This document shows, piece by piece, positions 46,700-56,298 of a stretch of 64,000 nt of DNA. Position 1 is the first letter of the stretch, and every line of letters begins with the position of its first letter. The position numbers and the translations under genes are program-made. Location: contig NZ_CP036532.1 in assembly GCF_004331955.1 (NCBI RefSeq), positions 682,001 to 746,000 on the forward strand. Direction: 5' to 3'. The notes beneath the pieces were generated by a model. It had not been told where the DNA came from and did no database searches. It saw nothing but the letters and a program-made list of their open reading frames with translations. This DNA is from Roseitalea porphyridii. GTDB lineage: Bacteria; Pseudomonadota; Alphaproteobacteria; Rhizobiales; Rhizobiaceae.

Positions 46700-47308
46700 A
46701 TGTCTGACAAGCGAATCGCAGGGCCGGAGATCGAGCGGCTGATCCAGCTTCTGGCCAAGGTGCCCGGGCTCGGCCCGCGCTCGGCCCGACGCGCCGCGCT
46801 CGCCATGATCAAGAAGCGCGAGCAGCTGCTCGAACCGCTTGCCGCCGCGATGAGCGAGGCGGCGGCCAAGGTCGTGGTCTGTTCCAATTGCGGCAATGTC
46901 GACACCGCCGACCCGTGCTCGATCTGCACCGATCCGCGCCGCGAGGACGCGACCATCATCGTTGTCGAGGATGTCGCCGACCTGTGGGCGCTCGAACGCG
47001 CCTCGGAGATGAGCGTGCGCTATCACGTGCTCGGCGGCACGCTGTCGCCGCTCGACGGCATCGGCCCCGACGACCTGACGATCAGGGCCCTGGTCGACCG
47101 TGTCTCGGCCGGCGCGGTGCGCGAACTGATCCTTGCGGTCAACGCCACCGTCGAGGGGCAGGCGACCGCCCACTACATCATGGGCCAACTCGACGGCACC
47201 GAGATCAGGATCACGCGGCTGGCGCACGGCGTGCCGGTCGGCGGGGAACTGGACTATCTCGACGAGGGAACGCTTTCGGCGGCGCTGCGCGCGCGCACGG
47301 GCTTCTGA
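46700..47308 (+). CDS. recR: recombination mediator RecR
   Basis: RecR joins RecO (and RecF) to load RecA at gaps. The 202-residue protein has a helix-hairpin-helix at about 10-40 ([20 protein letters not shown]). The zinc finger is [24 protein letters not shown] domain follows ([28 protein letters not shown]) and the tail ends LRARTGF. The start follows the ybaB stop by 62 bp. Confidence 0.96.
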   Translation: MSDKRIAGPEIERLIQLLAKVPGLGPRSARRAALAMIKKREQLLEPLAAAMSEAAAKVVVCSNCGNVDTADPCSICTDPRREDATIIVVEDVADLWALERASEMSVRYHVLGGTLSPLDGIGPDDLTIRALVDRVSAGAVRELILAVNATVEGQATAHYIMGQLDGTEIRITRLAHGVPVGGELDYLDEGTLSAALRARTGF

Positions 47309-47456
47309 GATGAAGCCCCGGCCACCACACCGTCGTAAGATGACGCGCCAGGCCCGAATGCGGCCAATGCCGGAAGCACGCGGTGCCCATGCCCACCCTG
47401 TTCCATCCCGGAACGGAGCGATAAGGTAGCCCCGAAGCACGCAGACGGAGAGCCCG

Positions 47457-48677
47457 ATGGTCCGCCTCGCCATAGTGATGATTGTCTTCATGTTCGGCGC
47501 CTCGGGGTCCGCCCATGCCGACCTTCAGGGCCAGTACGAGACGTTCCTCGAGAACACGATCTGGCCGAAGGCGCGGAGCGCGGGCGTATCTCGCGCCACC
47601 TTCGACCGCGCCATGGGCCAGAAGCGCCTGAACACCGACATCCCCGGCCTCGTCCGACCCGGCCAGTCGACGCCGCAGCGCATCCGCCAGGCCGAATTCT
47701 CCGCGCCCGCACGATATTTCAATGAGAACAATGTCGGCGCCATCGTCGCGCAGGGTCGCCGGCTCGCCGCCCAGCACGCCTCCATGCTCGCCGCGCTCGA
47801 ACGCCGCTACGGTGTGCCGGGCCGCATCATCCTCGCCATCTGGGGCCGCGAGAGCGCCTTCGGCCGCGTCGACATTCCGCATGACGCGTTCCAGGTGCTC
47901 GGCACCAAGGCTTTCATGTCGACCCGACCCGAACTCTTCCAGGGCGAACTCGTCGCCGCGCTTGCGATGGTCGAACGCGGCATGGCGACGCCGGACCAGA
48001 TGAAGTCGTCCTGGGCCGGCGCGCTCGGCCAGCCGCAGTTCCTGCCGACCTCCTATCTCGAACACGCCGTCGACGTGGACGGCGACCGCAGGCCGAACAT
48101 CTGGACCTCGGTGCCCGACACGCTCGGCTCGATCGCCGCCTACCTGAACCATTTCGGCTGGCAGCCCGGCCGCGACTGGGGCTACGAGGTGACCGTGCCC
48201 GCCGAAATCTCGTGCAGTTTCGAGGGACCGGACCAGGGCCTGAAGATTCGCGACTGGGAGGCGATGGGCATCGCCCGCATTTCCGGCCGACCCTTTCCCG
48301 ATGCCGAACGCGACCGGGAAGGCTACCTCCTGATGCCCGCCGGGCGCAGCGGGCCGGCCTTCATCGTCACGCCCAACTTCTACGTGCTCAAGCAGTACAA
48401 TGAGAGCGACCTTTACGCCCTGTTCGTCGGCCATGCCGCCGACCGCATCGAATGGGGGACGGGGCGGTTCAAGGCGTCGTGGGGCCGGGTCGACGCGCTC
48501 TACCGGTCCGAGATCGCGGCGATGCAGCGCGTGCTGGAAGGCAAGGGCTACGATGTCGGCGGCGCCGACGGACTGCCCGGCTTCAAGACGCGCCGCTCGA
48601 TCGGTGACTGGCAGAAGAGGAATGGCCAGGCGCCGACCTGCTTCCCCTCCAAGGCCCTTGTCGGCGCGATCCGCTGA
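47457..48677 (+). CDS. lytic murein transglycosylase (MltB type) with peptidoglycan-binding domain
   Basis: Cleaves glycan strands to 1,6-anhydromuropeptides in the periplasm. The protein has 406 residues. The signal peptide is MVRLAIVMIVFMFGASGSAHA. The SLT_2 domain spans about 25-320 with catalytic Glu132 in WGRESAFGRVD, WAGALGQPQFLPTSY and the AYLNHFGWQPGRDWG segment. The C-terminal peptidoglycan-binding domain reads IAAMQRVLEGKGYDVGGADG. No lipobox, so a soluble periplasmic enzyme. GGAG precedes the ATG. Confidence 0.93.
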   Translation: MVRLAIVMIVFMFGASGSAHADLQGQYETFLENTIWPKARSAGVSRATFDRAMGQKRLNTDIPGLVRPGQSTPQRIRQAEFSAPARYFNENNVGAIVAQGRRLAAQHASMLAALERRYGVPGRIILAIWGRESAFGRVDIPHDAFQVLGTKAFMSTRPELFQGELVAALAMVERGMATPDQMKSSWAGALGQPQFLPTSYLEHAVDVDGDRRPNIWTSVPDTLGSIAAYLNHFGWQPGRDWGYEVTVPAEISCSFEGPDQGLKIRDWEAMGIARISGRPFPDAERDREGYLLMPAGRSGPAFIVTPNFYVLKQYNESDLYALFVGHAADRIEWGTGRFKASWGRVDALYRSEIAAMQRVLEGKGYDVGGADGLPGFKTRRSIGDWQKRNGQAPTCFPSKALVGAIR

Positions 48678-48777
48678 CCGGCAAGACGCGCGTTCGTCGG
48701 CCATCGCGCCGCACAATCCATGTTGCGGCGTGCTTAGACCAAAGGCGACTACCGGCGCGACATTCTGTCAGGAAGAG

Positions 48778-48791
48778 TTGACGCTGATCAA
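48778..48791. promoter_or_regulatory. FNR/FixK-like box TTGAC-N4-ATCAA
   Basis: TTGAC (48778-48782), GCTG, ATCAA (48787-48791) fits the TTGAY-N4-RTCAA consensus of FNR/FixK/NnrR-type activators. Its centre lies 43 bp upstream of the ATG of the small Cys-rich protein, close to the -41.5 position of class II activation. Confidence 0.55.
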
Positions 48792-48827
48792 AGTGAACCC
48801 GGCCGGGCAGTCCCAGTCTGCATTCCC

Positions 48828-49100
48828 ATGTCCAATCGCCTCGTCCATGCCGACAACCAGATCTGTTACCGCGCGCTGTGCGGCATGGAGGCCGAGCGCT
48901 CCGGGTCCGCGGACCGCCGGGCCGGCATAATCGCGCTGGCGATGCGTGCGCTGCGCCGCGTTTCGCGCAAGAAGGGCTGCTGCATCGACTGTCCCTATAG
49001 CGGCCGGTGCGCCGAGCCCGATGCCGACCTCGTCGTCGATGCCGCGCTGGTCGACACGCATGTGACGCTCAACCCGGTTCGTCCCCGATCAGCCCACTGA
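48828..49100 (+). CDS. small Cys-rich protein of unknown function
   Basis: A 90-residue protein with no recognised domain. It has six cysteines: C13, C18, C51, C52, C55 and C61, the last four in KKGCCIDCPYSGRC, which looks like a metal or Fe-S binding knuckle. The middle is a short basic helix. No signal peptide. Third-position GC is high, so it reads as a real gene. There is no clear ribosome site before the ATG. An FNR-like box just upstream suggests oxygen-related control. Its 3' end overlaps the convergent XRE gene by 32 bp. Confidence 0.68.
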   Translation: MSNRLVHADNQICYRALCGMEAERSGSADRRAGIIALAMRALRRVSRKKGCCIDCPYSGRCAEPDADLVVDAALVDTHVTLNPVRPRSAH

Positions 49101-49941
49101 TCACCCGTCCCGCCTCGTGCGGCCGGACGGTCGCCGACCGGATGAGCTGGTCGAAATGCCGCGTCAGCGCGCCGATCGCCTCCTTGGCGTTCAGCACCAG
49201 GTACATGTCGCCCATATAGACCGCCGCGCGGGTCTGCCCGAACACGGTGTAGGGCGCAGAAAAGGTCTTGCGGCCGTCGAACAGGAAGATGCGCAGGCCC
49301 GGATAGAGGTCGTCCGCCAGCCTCGCCATCTGCGCGATCTGCGCGCGGCGCGCTTCGGCCTCGAGCGTCGCCCAGGGCCCCGAACCTTCCGCCAGCGCCT
49401 GCAGCGTCTGAAGCGGCATACACACTTCGGTGTCGTTTTCCGGCTTGCGGCTGTAGGCGAGCCGTTCGCGCGCATCGTCGATCTGGTATTCGACCGAAGG
49501 CTTTGTCGCGCGCGTCTCGAACGCGATCACCGCTTCGGTGCGCAGGAAGTCGGGGATCGTGGCGGGGACGTAGCGGATCTTCATGCCGGCCGCGTCCTGG
49601 TGCCATCGCCTGAGTGCGGCGTCGTTGCCCGCGTCCTGCGCTTCCTCCAGTTCGAGCGCCGGCTTGATCTCGGCCGACACGCCCTCGTCCTGGCTGATGC
49701 CGAGCAGCCAGTCCAGGCTCACCCCTTGCGTGGAGGCGATCCGGATCAGCGTGTCCGCACGCGGCAGGCGCGTCGTCTCGCCCGAGAGCAGTTGCGACAG
49801 CGCCGACCGGTCGAGCCCGACAGCGGCGGCAAAGCGCGAACGGTTCATGCCCGACCGGTCGAGCAGCCGCGCCAGACGCTCGCGGAACAGGCGGGACGCG
49901 TCACGCTTGTCGATCCGCTCCGTTGTTTCGTTGATGGTCAT
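49069..49941 (-). CDS. XRE-family transcriptional regulator
   Basis: A 290-residue protein. The N-terminal helix-turn-helix at about 20-85 reads LARLLDRSGMNRSRFAAAVG, LDRSALSQLLSG, LPRADTLIRIASTQGVSLDW. The long C-terminal part (about 95-290) has no obvious metal site and may sense a ligand. The start at 49941 (MTINETTERI) is preferred; a frame to 49977 exists. It is divergent from the fatty acid desaturase and probably controls it. Confidence 0.83.
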   Translation of the reverse strand: MTINETTERIDKRDASRLFRERLARLLDRSGMNRSRFAAAVGLDRSALSQLLSGETTRLPRADTLIRIASTQGVSLDWLLGISQDEGVSAEIKPALELEEAQDAGNDAALRRWHQDAAGMKIRYVPATIPDFLRTEAVIAFETRATKPSVEYQIDDARERLAYSRKPENDTEVCMPLQTLQALAEGSGPWATLEAEARRAQIAQMARLADDLYPGLRIFLFDGRKTFSAPYTVFGQTRAAVYMGDMYLVLNAKEAIGALTRHFDQLIRSATVRPHEAGRVISGLIGDEPG

Positions 49942-50076
49942 TTGCCGCAAATGCACCTGCGTGTTGATATTACACAACAGATGCGTGATTTGATGACCAA
50001 ACGCAATGTTCAGTGCGCATTCCCTCCTTCATCCCGCTGGCCCGCCCTGACATAACCCTGTCAGGGGGTAGGATTC
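49942..50076. promoter_or_regulatory. XRE-desaturase divergent spacer with repeats and an inverted repeat
   Basis: Between the two starts the word TGCGTG occurs twice (49969, overlapping the alternative XRE start region, and 49982), each followed by a TTGAT-like tract. TTGATATTACACAA resembles an FNR box with two mismatches in its second half. CCCTGACA (50045-50052) and TGTCAGGG (50059-50066) form an 8-bp inverted repeat with a 6-bp spacer right at the desaturase ribosome site. It could be an operator or an RNA hairpin. Confidence 0.45.
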
Positions 50077-51087
50077 GTGACGCAGATTCAGAAGGTTGAA
50101 TGGCCAACCCTTGCCATGTTGGCCGCTTGCTACGGCATCTGGCTGGGCGCCGGACTATGGCTCTATCCGGTTGCGCCCTGGGGCGCGCTGGCCGTCATGG
50201 CCGTCATGGCGGGCTTTCACACCTCGCTGCAGCACGAGGCGCTGCACGGCCACCCGACGCGCAATGCCAATCTCAACGAACTGCTCGTCGCGCTGCCGCT
50301 CGCGGTCGCCTATCCTTATCGCCGGTTCAAGGCGCTGCATCTGCGCCATCACCGCGACGAGAGCCTGACCGACCCCTATGACGATCCCGAAAGCTGGTAT
50401 GTCGCCGAGGGCGATCATGCCCGGCTCCCCGCGCCGATGCGCCGGCTGCTGGCGATCAACAACACCTTCCTCGGGCGGCTGGTGATCGGCCCGCCGCTCA
50501 TGGTGTTCGGCTTCCTGCGCGACGAGGTTCGCAATCTCATCGCCGGCAGTCGCGGCGTGCGGCGCGCCTGGGTCCATCACGGGCTGGGCCTCGGTGTCCT
50601 TTTCGCGATCGTCTGGGGCGTGATGGGCATCCACCCGCTCGTCTATGTCGGCGTGGTCGCCTGGGGCGGCATGTCGCTGATCGCGATCCGCACCTATTGC
50701 GAGCACCGCTGGGAGGAGACGCCGGACGGCCGCACCGTGATCGTCGAGGACAGCCGCATCCTGTCGTGGCTCTTCCTCAACAACAATCTGCATCTGGTCC
50801 ACCACCGGTTGCCGCGCGCGCCCTGGTACGCGCTGCCGCGCCTTTACCGCGAACGGCGTGCGCAATGGATCGCCGCCAACAGGGCCTATGTCTATCGCAG
50901 CTACTGGGACATCGTCCGCGCCCACGCGCTTTCGCCGAAGGATCCCGTCATCCACCCGGCGCTTCGCCGGGCCACCCGCGCGATCGACAGGCCTGCTTCG
51001 GTCGCGGGCGGGTTCCAGCCGTCAGGCCGCACGCCCAGTGCCGGCCCGGCCGAGGCCTTGCCGGTCGCCGCCAGACCCGAACACTGA
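50077..51087 (+). CDS. membrane fatty acid desaturase
   Basis: An oxygen-dependent diiron desaturase or hydroxylase of 336 residues. The His boxes are HEALHGH (53-59), LRHHRDES (89-96) and HLVHHRLPR near 245. Membrane segments lie at about 12-48, 70-85 and 170-215. The start codon is GTG at 50077 after GGGGGTAGGA. A C-terminal Pro/Ala/Arg-rich tail of about 40 residues is poorly conserved in appearance. It is followed 6 bp later by a PhnD-like gene. Substrate unknown. Confidence 0.88.
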   Translation: MTQIQKVEWPTLAMLAACYGIWLGAGLWLYPVAPWGALAVMAVMAGFHTSLQHEALHGHPTRNANLNELLVALPLAVAYPYRRFKALHLRHHRDESLTDPYDDPESWYVAEGDHARLPAPMRRLLAINNTFLGRLVIGPPLMVFGFLRDEVRNLIAGSRGVRRAWVHHGLGLGVLFAIVWGVMGIHPLVYVGVVAWGGMSLIAIRTYCEHRWEETPDGRTVIVEDSRILSWLFLNNNLHLVHHRLPRAPWYALPRLYRERRAQWIAANRAYVYRSYWDIVRAHALSPKDPVIHPALRRATRAIDRPASVAGGFQPSGRTPSAGPAEALPVAARPEH

Positions 51088-51093
51088 GCCCGC

Positions 51094-51810
51094 ATGATCG
51101 CCGGCCTGCCCATGTATGACTGGCCCGAGCGCCGGGCCGGGACCGATGCGCTCTGGGCGCGGCTGCGCGACGCGTTGCGTGCAGCCGGCTTCGATGCGCC
51201 CGATGCGCTGACCCGCACCAACGATCCGCGCAATCTGTGGCTGAGCGACGAACTTCTGCTCGGCGAGACCTGCTCCTATCCGCTGGAAACCATCCTTGCG
51301 GGAAAGGTCCGCTATGTGGCGACACCGGTCCACGACGCGGCCGGCTGCGGGCAGGGGACCTATCACTCCGTGCTGGTCGCGCCGGGCGACGGAGCCGACG
51401 CGCCGCCGCCACCGGACTCTGGCGCGAAGTTGCCGGACCGGCTTGGCGCCACGCTTGCCGCCAACGAGCCTGGCTCGATGTCCGGTTACATCGCCCTTGC
51501 CCGCGACTGCGAGCGTGCCGAACGCGATATGCCGGCGGACATCGTCTGGACCGGCTCTCACCGTGCCTCGATCCGCGCCGTCGCCGCCGGCAGGGCGGAC
51601 ATCGCCGCCATCGACTGCGTGACCTGGCGGATCGCCCGGACCCACGAGCCCGCCGCCGCCGAACTCCACGTCGTCGGCTGGACGGCCGAACGTCCCGGCC
51701 TGCCGCTGATCACCAACAACGCGATGACCGATACCGACATCGCACAGCTGCGCGAGGCCGTCGCCACGGTCATGCCGGTGGTGGTCCTCGATCCGCCAAC
51801 GGAGTGCTGA
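51094..51810 (+). CDS. cytosolic PhnD-like binding-protein-fold protein
   Basis: A 238-residue protein of the phosphate/phosphonate binding-protein type without a signal peptide. It has LWLSDELLLGETCSYPLETI near 48-68, GCGQGTYHSVLVA, the LAANEPGSMSGY turn and GRADIAAIDCVTWRIA, matching the PhnD-family core. It follows the desaturase by 6 bp on the same strand. No transporter genes are near. Its stop abuts the convergent rmuC stop with no spare base. It may bind a ligand inside the cell, or be exported by an unusual route. Confidence 0.78.
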   Translation: MIAGLPMYDWPERRAGTDALWARLRDALRAAGFDAPDALTRTNDPRNLWLSDELLLGETCSYPLETILAGKVRYVATPVHDAAGCGQGTYHSVLVAPGDGADAPPPPDSGAKLPDRLGATLAANEPGSMSGYIALARDCERAERDMPADIVWTGSHRASIRAVAAGRADIAAIDCVTWRIARTHEPAAAELHVVGWTAERPGLPLITNNAMTDTDIAQLREAVATVMPVVVLDPPTEC

Positions 51811-53049
51811 TCACTCCGGCTCGCCGTCGACCACGCGCAGCCGCAGCCGGCCGGTTTCGCTTTCGGCGCCCGTCTCCGGCGCATCCTTGTCCGGTGCCGC
51901 CTGAGGCTTCTCGTCGAACTCGAGCCCCTCGATCTTCTGGCTGCGCTTGGTCAGCTTGCCGGTGGTTATCAGGATGTCGTCGACATCCTTTGCCGTCTGG
52001 CCGAAATGGGTCTGCAATTTGCGCACCCGGTCGTCGAGCCTGCCCAGATCCTCCATCAGCCGCATCACCTCGCCCTGGATCAGGTGGGCCTGCTCGCGCA
52101 TGCGCGCGTCCTTCAGAAGCGCCTGGATGACCTGGATCGACAGCATCAGGAGCGACGGCGACACGATCACGACCCGCGCCCGGTGCGCCTTCTGGACGAT
52201 CTGCTCGTGATGTTCGTGAATGTCGGCAAAGATGCTCTCGGAAGGCACGAACAGGAAGGCGGTGTCCTGCGTCTCGCCGGCGATCAGATATTTCTCCGAG
52301 ATCGCCTTGATGTGCACATCCATGTCCGACCGGAACCGTTTGGCGGCGGCGGTCTCGGTCGCCTCGTCCTTGGCTTCGCGCACCGCGTTCCAGGCTTCGA
52401 GCGGGAACTTGGCGTCGATGACGAGGTCAGGCGCGCCGTTCGGCATGGCGATCACGCAGTCGGGCATCGAGCCGTTCGACAGCTTGGTCTGGAACCGGTA
52501 GCCGCCCATCGGCAGCCCGTCCTCGATGATCGCCTCCATCCGGCTCTGGCCGAAGGCGCCGCGGGTCTGCTTGTTGGACAAGATCGACTGCAGCTCCACC
52601 ACCTGGCCGGCGAGCTGCTGGATGTTGGTCTGCGCGGTGTCGATCACCGCCAGCCGTTCGTGCAGCTTGGACAGGTTGTCGTGCGCGTTCTTCTGCTGCT
52701 CGCTGATCGACTGGCCGATGCGCGAACTCATCGCGTCGAGCCGCTGCGACAGCGTCGTGCTCATTTCCGAGTGCCGGGCGCCGAACATGTCGGTCATCGC
52801 CGCCAACCGCCCCTGAAGGTCGGTCTGCGCCTTCAGAATATCCTCGACCCGCGCTTCGGCACGGACCGCGCGCTCGCGCGCCGCCGCCAGATCGCGCCGC
52901 TGGTGCGTCGCGCTGCGCCAGACGGCGATCAGCGTCAGCAGCACCAGAAGGGCCATCACAGCCCCGCCGATGAACAGCACATCGCCCAGAGCGAGGGTGC
53001 GTCCGCCGAGCGTCAGAACGGTCTGGTCGAGGTCAAAACCGGTTTCCAT
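51811..53049 (-). CDS. rmuC: RmuC-like DNA recombination protein
   Basis: RmuC limits inversions at short repeats in E. coli and is a membrane-anchored nuclease-fold protein. The protein has 412 residues: an N-terminal helix at about 22-43, a coiled coil over about 45-150 (ERAVRAEARVEDILKAQTDL), then the RmuC domain with LPDCVIAMPNG-like MPDCVIAMPNGAPDLVIDAK and FVPSESIFADIHEHH. A Glu/Asp-rich tail follows. The start at 53049 was chosen as the first Met giving the membrane helix; an upstream in-frame codon exists at 53073. Divergent from def. Confidence 0.93.
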   Translation of the reverse strand: METGFDLDQTVLTLGGRTLALGDVLFIGGAVMALLVLLTLIAVWRSATHQRRDLAAARERAVRAEARVEDILKAQTDLQGRLAAMTDMFGARHSEMSTTLSQRLDAMSSRIGQSISEQQKNAHDNLSKLHERLAVIDTAQTNIQQLAGQVVELQSILSNKQTRGAFGQSRMEAIIEDGLPMGGYRFQTKLSNGSMPDCVIAMPNGAPDLVIDAKFPLEAWNAVREAKDEATETAAAKRFRSDMDVHIKAISEKYLIAGETQDTAFLFVPSESIFADIHEHHEQIVQKAHRARVVIVSPSLLMLSIQVIQALLKDARMREQAHLIQGEVMRLMEDLGRLDDRVRKLQTHFGQTAKDVDDILITTGKLTKRSQKIEGLEFDEKPQAAPDKDAPETGAESETGRLRLRVVDGEPE

Positions 53050-53123
53050 GCCGCCAGCATAGGTGATTCGCACCCGTCCTGCCGATTGACGCGGCGGGCG
53101 CGACTGCTTAACTCCAGCCCGTC

Positions 53124-53654
53124 ATGGCAAAGCGGCCCATCATCGTCATTCCCGATCCGATCCTGCGCGAGACCTCCGCGCCGGTCGAGCGGGTCGACGA
53201 CCAGGTGCGCGCCTTCGCCGACGACATGCTCGAGACGATGTACGAGGCGCCGGGCATCGGCCTGGCCGCGATCCAGGTGGGCGAGCCGATCCGCATGCTG
53301 GTCGCCGACGTTTCCAAGGAAGACGAGGAGCGCGCGCCGCACGTGCTGATCAATCCCGAGATCGTCGCCCGTTCGGACGAGGCGAACGTCTACGAGGAAG
53401 GCTGCCTGTCTATCCCGGACTATTATGCCGACGTCGAACGGCCGGCCTCGGTCACCGTTTCCTACATCGACCGCGACGGCGAAAAGCGGACGCTCGACGC
53501 CGACGGCCTGCTCGCCACCTGCCTGCAGCACGAGATCGACCACCTCGACGGCATCCTGTTCGTCGACCACATCTCGCGGCTCAAGCGCGACATGGTCTTC
53601 AAGAAGTTCCGCAAGCTCGCCCGCCAGCGCGGCGACAGCCCCGTCGTCGCCTGA
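53124..53654 (+). CDS. def: peptide deformylase
   Basis: Removes the formyl group from nascent N-terminal Met. The 176-residue protein carries the three motifs: [10 protein letters not shown] near 44-53, EGCLSIP with Cys94, and QHEIDHLDG with His136, Glu137 and His140. The iron site and catalytic Glu are intact. It precedes fmt by 24 bp, the classic def-fmt pair. Confidence 0.97.
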   Translation: MAKRPIIVIPDPILRETSAPVERVDDQVRAFADDMLETMYEAPGIGLAAIQVGEPIRMLVADVSKEDEERAPHVLINPEIVARSDEANVYEEGCLSIPDYYADVERPASVTVSYIDRDGEKRTLDADGLLATCLQHEIDHLDGILFVDHISRLKRDMVFKKFRKLARQRGDSPVVA

Positions 53655-53678
53655 CCGGCCTCAAGGCCCTCGTCCGCC

Positions 53679-54608
53679 ATGCGCATCATCTTCATGGGAA
53701 CGCCGGCCTTTTCCGTGCCGACACTGAAGGCGCTGCACGCGGCCGGCCACGAGATCGTTGCCTGTTACACGCAGCCGCCCCGCCCGGCCGGCCGGCGCGG
53801 CCTGACCCTCAGAAAATCGCCCGTGCACGAGACCGCCGAGGCGCTCGGCATTCCGGTTCGCACGCCCAAATCGCTCAAGGGTGCTGACGAACAGGCCGCC
53901 TTCGCAGCGCTCGACGCCGATGTGGCCGTGGTCGTCGCCTACGGCCTGCTGCTGCCCGGCCCGATCCTCGAGGGCACGCGGCTTGGCTGCTTCAACGGCC
54001 ACGCTTCGCTTCTGCCGCGCTGGCGCGGCGCCGCGCCGATCCATCGGGCGATCATGGCCGGCGACACCGAGACCGGCATGATGGTCATGAAAATGGACGA
54101 AGGGCTCGACACCGGCCCCGTGGCGATGACCGCGCGCGTGCCGATCGGCCCGGACATGACCACCGGCGAACTGCATGACCGTCTCGCCGAAACCGGCGCC
54201 GCCCTGATGGCCAAGGCGATGATCGCGCTCGAAGCGGGCACGCTCGAACTCGTGCCGCAGCCCGCCGAGGGCGTCACCTACGCGGCCAAGATCGACAAGG
54301 GCGAGACCCGCGTCGACTGGTCCGGGTCGGCGCGCGGGGTGCACAACCACATCCGTGGGCTTGCCCCGTTTCCGGGCGCCTGGTGCGAGATGCGCCTTGG
54401 CGGCGACTGGCAGCGCGTCAAGCTGCTCGGCTCCGCGCTGGAAGGTGGCGCGGGCCAGCCCGGCACCATCATTGACGGCCCGCCGATCACCGTCGCATGC
54501 GGTGACGGCGCGGTCCGCCTGACGCGCCTGCAAAAGGCCGGCGGCAAGGTGCTTGACGCCGAGGCCTTCCTGCGCGGCAATCCGCTCGGGCCCGACGACG
54601 TTCGCTGA
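53679..54608 (+). CDS. fmt: methionyl-tRNA formyltransferase
   Basis: Formylates initiator Met-tRNA using 10-formyl-THF. The 309-residue protein has the formyltransferase domain with [14 protein letters not shown], the catalytic [17 protein letters not shown] (Asn and His; the residue between is Gly where Val is usual), and [11 protein letters not shown]. The C-terminal OB-fold domain starts near 205 ([19 protein letters not shown]). In many Rhizobiales truA follows directly; here an opposite-strand glycosyltransferase separates them. Confidence 0.96.
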   Translation: MRIIFMGTPAFSVPTLKALHAAGHEIVACYTQPPRPAGRRGLTLRKSPVHETAEALGIPVRTPKSLKGADEQAAFAALDADVAVVVAYGLLLPGPILEGTRLGCFNGHASLLPRWRGAAPIHRAIMAGDTETGMMVMKMDEGLDTGPVAMTARVPIGPDMTTGELHDRLAETGAALMAKAMIALEAGTLELVPQPAEGVTYAAKIDKGETRVDWSGSARGVHNHIRGLAPFPGAWCEMRLGGDWQRVKLLGSALEGGAGQPGTIIDGPPITVACGDGAVRLTRLQKAGGKVLDAEAFLRGNPLGPDDVR

Positions 54609-54613
54609 ACGGA

Positions 54614-56191
54614 TCAGCCGCCGAACAGCGGCCGCTCGGGACGTTCCATGCGGTAAAGGTCGACCGCGCCGGCCGGCACACCGTCCGCGCCCGGGCGGAT
54701 CAGGCGGGTGAACCATTGCGGTGCCGGCGTGATCCGGTCGAGCGTCGCCGGAGGGACCGGTTGCCGGTCCGGATCCGATGGCACGGCCACCAGGACCGGC
54801 CATTCCACCGCATCGTCCGAGGCGGGCAGGTCGACGAAGCCGTAGCGATGGAACTCGTCGAGCGGCAGCGCCCGATAGCCGTGCGCGCCGAACCGGCCAT
54901 AGGTCTCAAGGTAGCCGTAGAGGCCATAGTCGCGCACCAGGACCGTCTGCACGCCCGCGCGGCGCCGCTCGGCCTCCAGTTCGGTTGCGATCGCACGCCA
55001 GCCATGCATGCCGAGCGTGTGGTCGGAGACGGGCAGGCGCACCGGCTGCCAGAGCGCCTGGGCGAAGATGAGCGCCGCGAGCACGAGGCCGATCGGCACC
55101 TGCAGCTTGCGGGTCCAGCGCTGGAGCCAGCGCATCGGCGCCGAAGCGGGCTCCCATCGCAGCGCCGCCCAAGCGCCGAGGATCGCCCATTGCGGATAGA
55201 GCGGCCAGGTCCAGTTGCCCTGCGGCGCCGAATGCAGGCTGAACAGCAGGAAATAGGCGAGCGCCGGCACCGACGTCCAGACGAGCAGCCCGAACGCGGC
55301 ATCGGAACGATAGGCCCGCTTGGCGAAGAACAGGGCCAGAGCCGCCGTGGCGAGCACGAAAAGGCCCGGCAGCAGCAATGCCATCTGGCTGGCCAGGAAC
55401 TCGGGCAGATGCCGCGTGTCGGTCCACTCGAACCATTGCAGCCCGCGCGTCGACCGGCCCATCTGGAAGCTGAACGAGGACAGATCGTTGCCCAGGTTCC
55501 ATGCGATCACCGGCGCGAAGATGGCAAGCGCCAGCATCCCGCCCGCATAGAGCCAGACCGAGGCGAACCAGCGCCGGTTGGCCCGATGCGCGATCAGCCA
55601 CAGCACGATCCCCGCGCCGAGGAACAGGCCCGTATATTTCGCAGAAAGGCCAAGGCCTGCGAACAGGCCGAAGGCGAGCCACCAGCGCCCGTCGCCCGAT
55701 CGCATCAGTTCGGCCGCCGCCCAGATCGACAGCGCCCAGAACAGCATCGACGGCGCGTCCGGCGTGATCACCACAAGCCCGACCATCGCGCCGGGGGTCG
55801 AGGCGAAGAAATAGACCGATAGCGCGGCGATCCGCCGGTCACCGAAAGCGATCGACGCGGTGCGGTGTATCGCAAGGCAGACCGGGATCGTCGCAAGCAC
55901 GGCGAGCAGCCGGGCGGCGAGTTCGCTCTGGCCCGCAATGGCGTAGCCGGCCGCGATGAACCAGGCGACCGCCGGCGGATGGTCGAAATAGCCCGCCGCC
56001 AGCGGATGCAGCGCCCACAGCGAGTAATAGGCCTCGTCGCGGATGAACGCGGTCGAGCCCGCAACGGCCAGCTTGACGATCACGAGCGCGGCGACGAACG
56101 CGGCGACCGCCAGCGGCCGGGCCCACGCCGGATCGGCCGCCGGCGAGACGACGGTTGCGCGATCTGCGGCCGGGGCGGCACGTTCGTTCAT
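54614..56191 (-). CDS. GT39-family membrane glycosyltransferase (ArnT/PMT-like)
   Basis: A polyprenyl-phosphate sugar-dependent glycosyltransferase of 525 residues, likely adding a sugar to a lipid, protein or envelope glycan. An N-terminal hydrophobic helix is followed by the Asp-Glu motif [20 protein letters not shown] and DHPP, the hallmark of GT39 acceptor loops. There are about 11 hydrophobic segments, then a soluble C-terminal part (about 385-525). The donor and acceptor are unknown. It lies antisense between fmt and truA, 5 bp from the fmt stop. Confidence 0.87.
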   Translation of the reverse strand: MNERAAPAADRATVVSPAADPAWARPLAVAAFVAALVIVKLAVAGSTAFIRDEAYYSLWALHPLAAGYFDHPPAVAWFIAAGYAIAGQSELAARLLAVLATIPVCLAIHRTASIAFGDRRIAALSVYFFASTPGAMVGLVVITPDAPSMLFWALSIWAAAELMRSGDGRWWLAFGLFAGLGLSAKYTGLFLGAGIVLWLIAHRANRRWFASVWLYAGGMLALAIFAPVIAWNLGNDLSSFSFQMGRSTRGLQWFEWTDTRHLPEFLASQMALLLPGLFVLATAALALFFAKRAYRSDAAFGLLVWTSVPALAYFLLFSLHSAPQGNWTWPLYPQWAILGAWAALRWEPASAPMRWLQRWTRKLQVPIGLVLAALIFAQALWQPVRLPVSDHTLGMHGWRAIATELEAERRRAGVQTVLVRDYGLYGYLETYGRFGAHGYRALPLDEFHRYGFVDLPASDDAVEWPVLVAVPSDPDRQPVPPATLDRITPAPQWFTRLIRPGADGVPAGAVDLYRMERPERPLFGG

Positions 56192-56298
56192 GGCCGGGGC
56201 TCTTCGGCGATTTCGGCCGGCCCGTCAATTGCGGCGAAGGGGCCGCGTCTGGACATGGCCGATGCCTGTGCATAGAGCGGGCGCGCCACGAGGAGCCC

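Noticed and set aside
48768-49061. A 97-codon minus-strand frame opposite the Cys-rich small gene
   Set aside because: The plus-strand frame has better codon bias, a Cys knuckle and an upstream FNR-like box; the minus frame has no motif.
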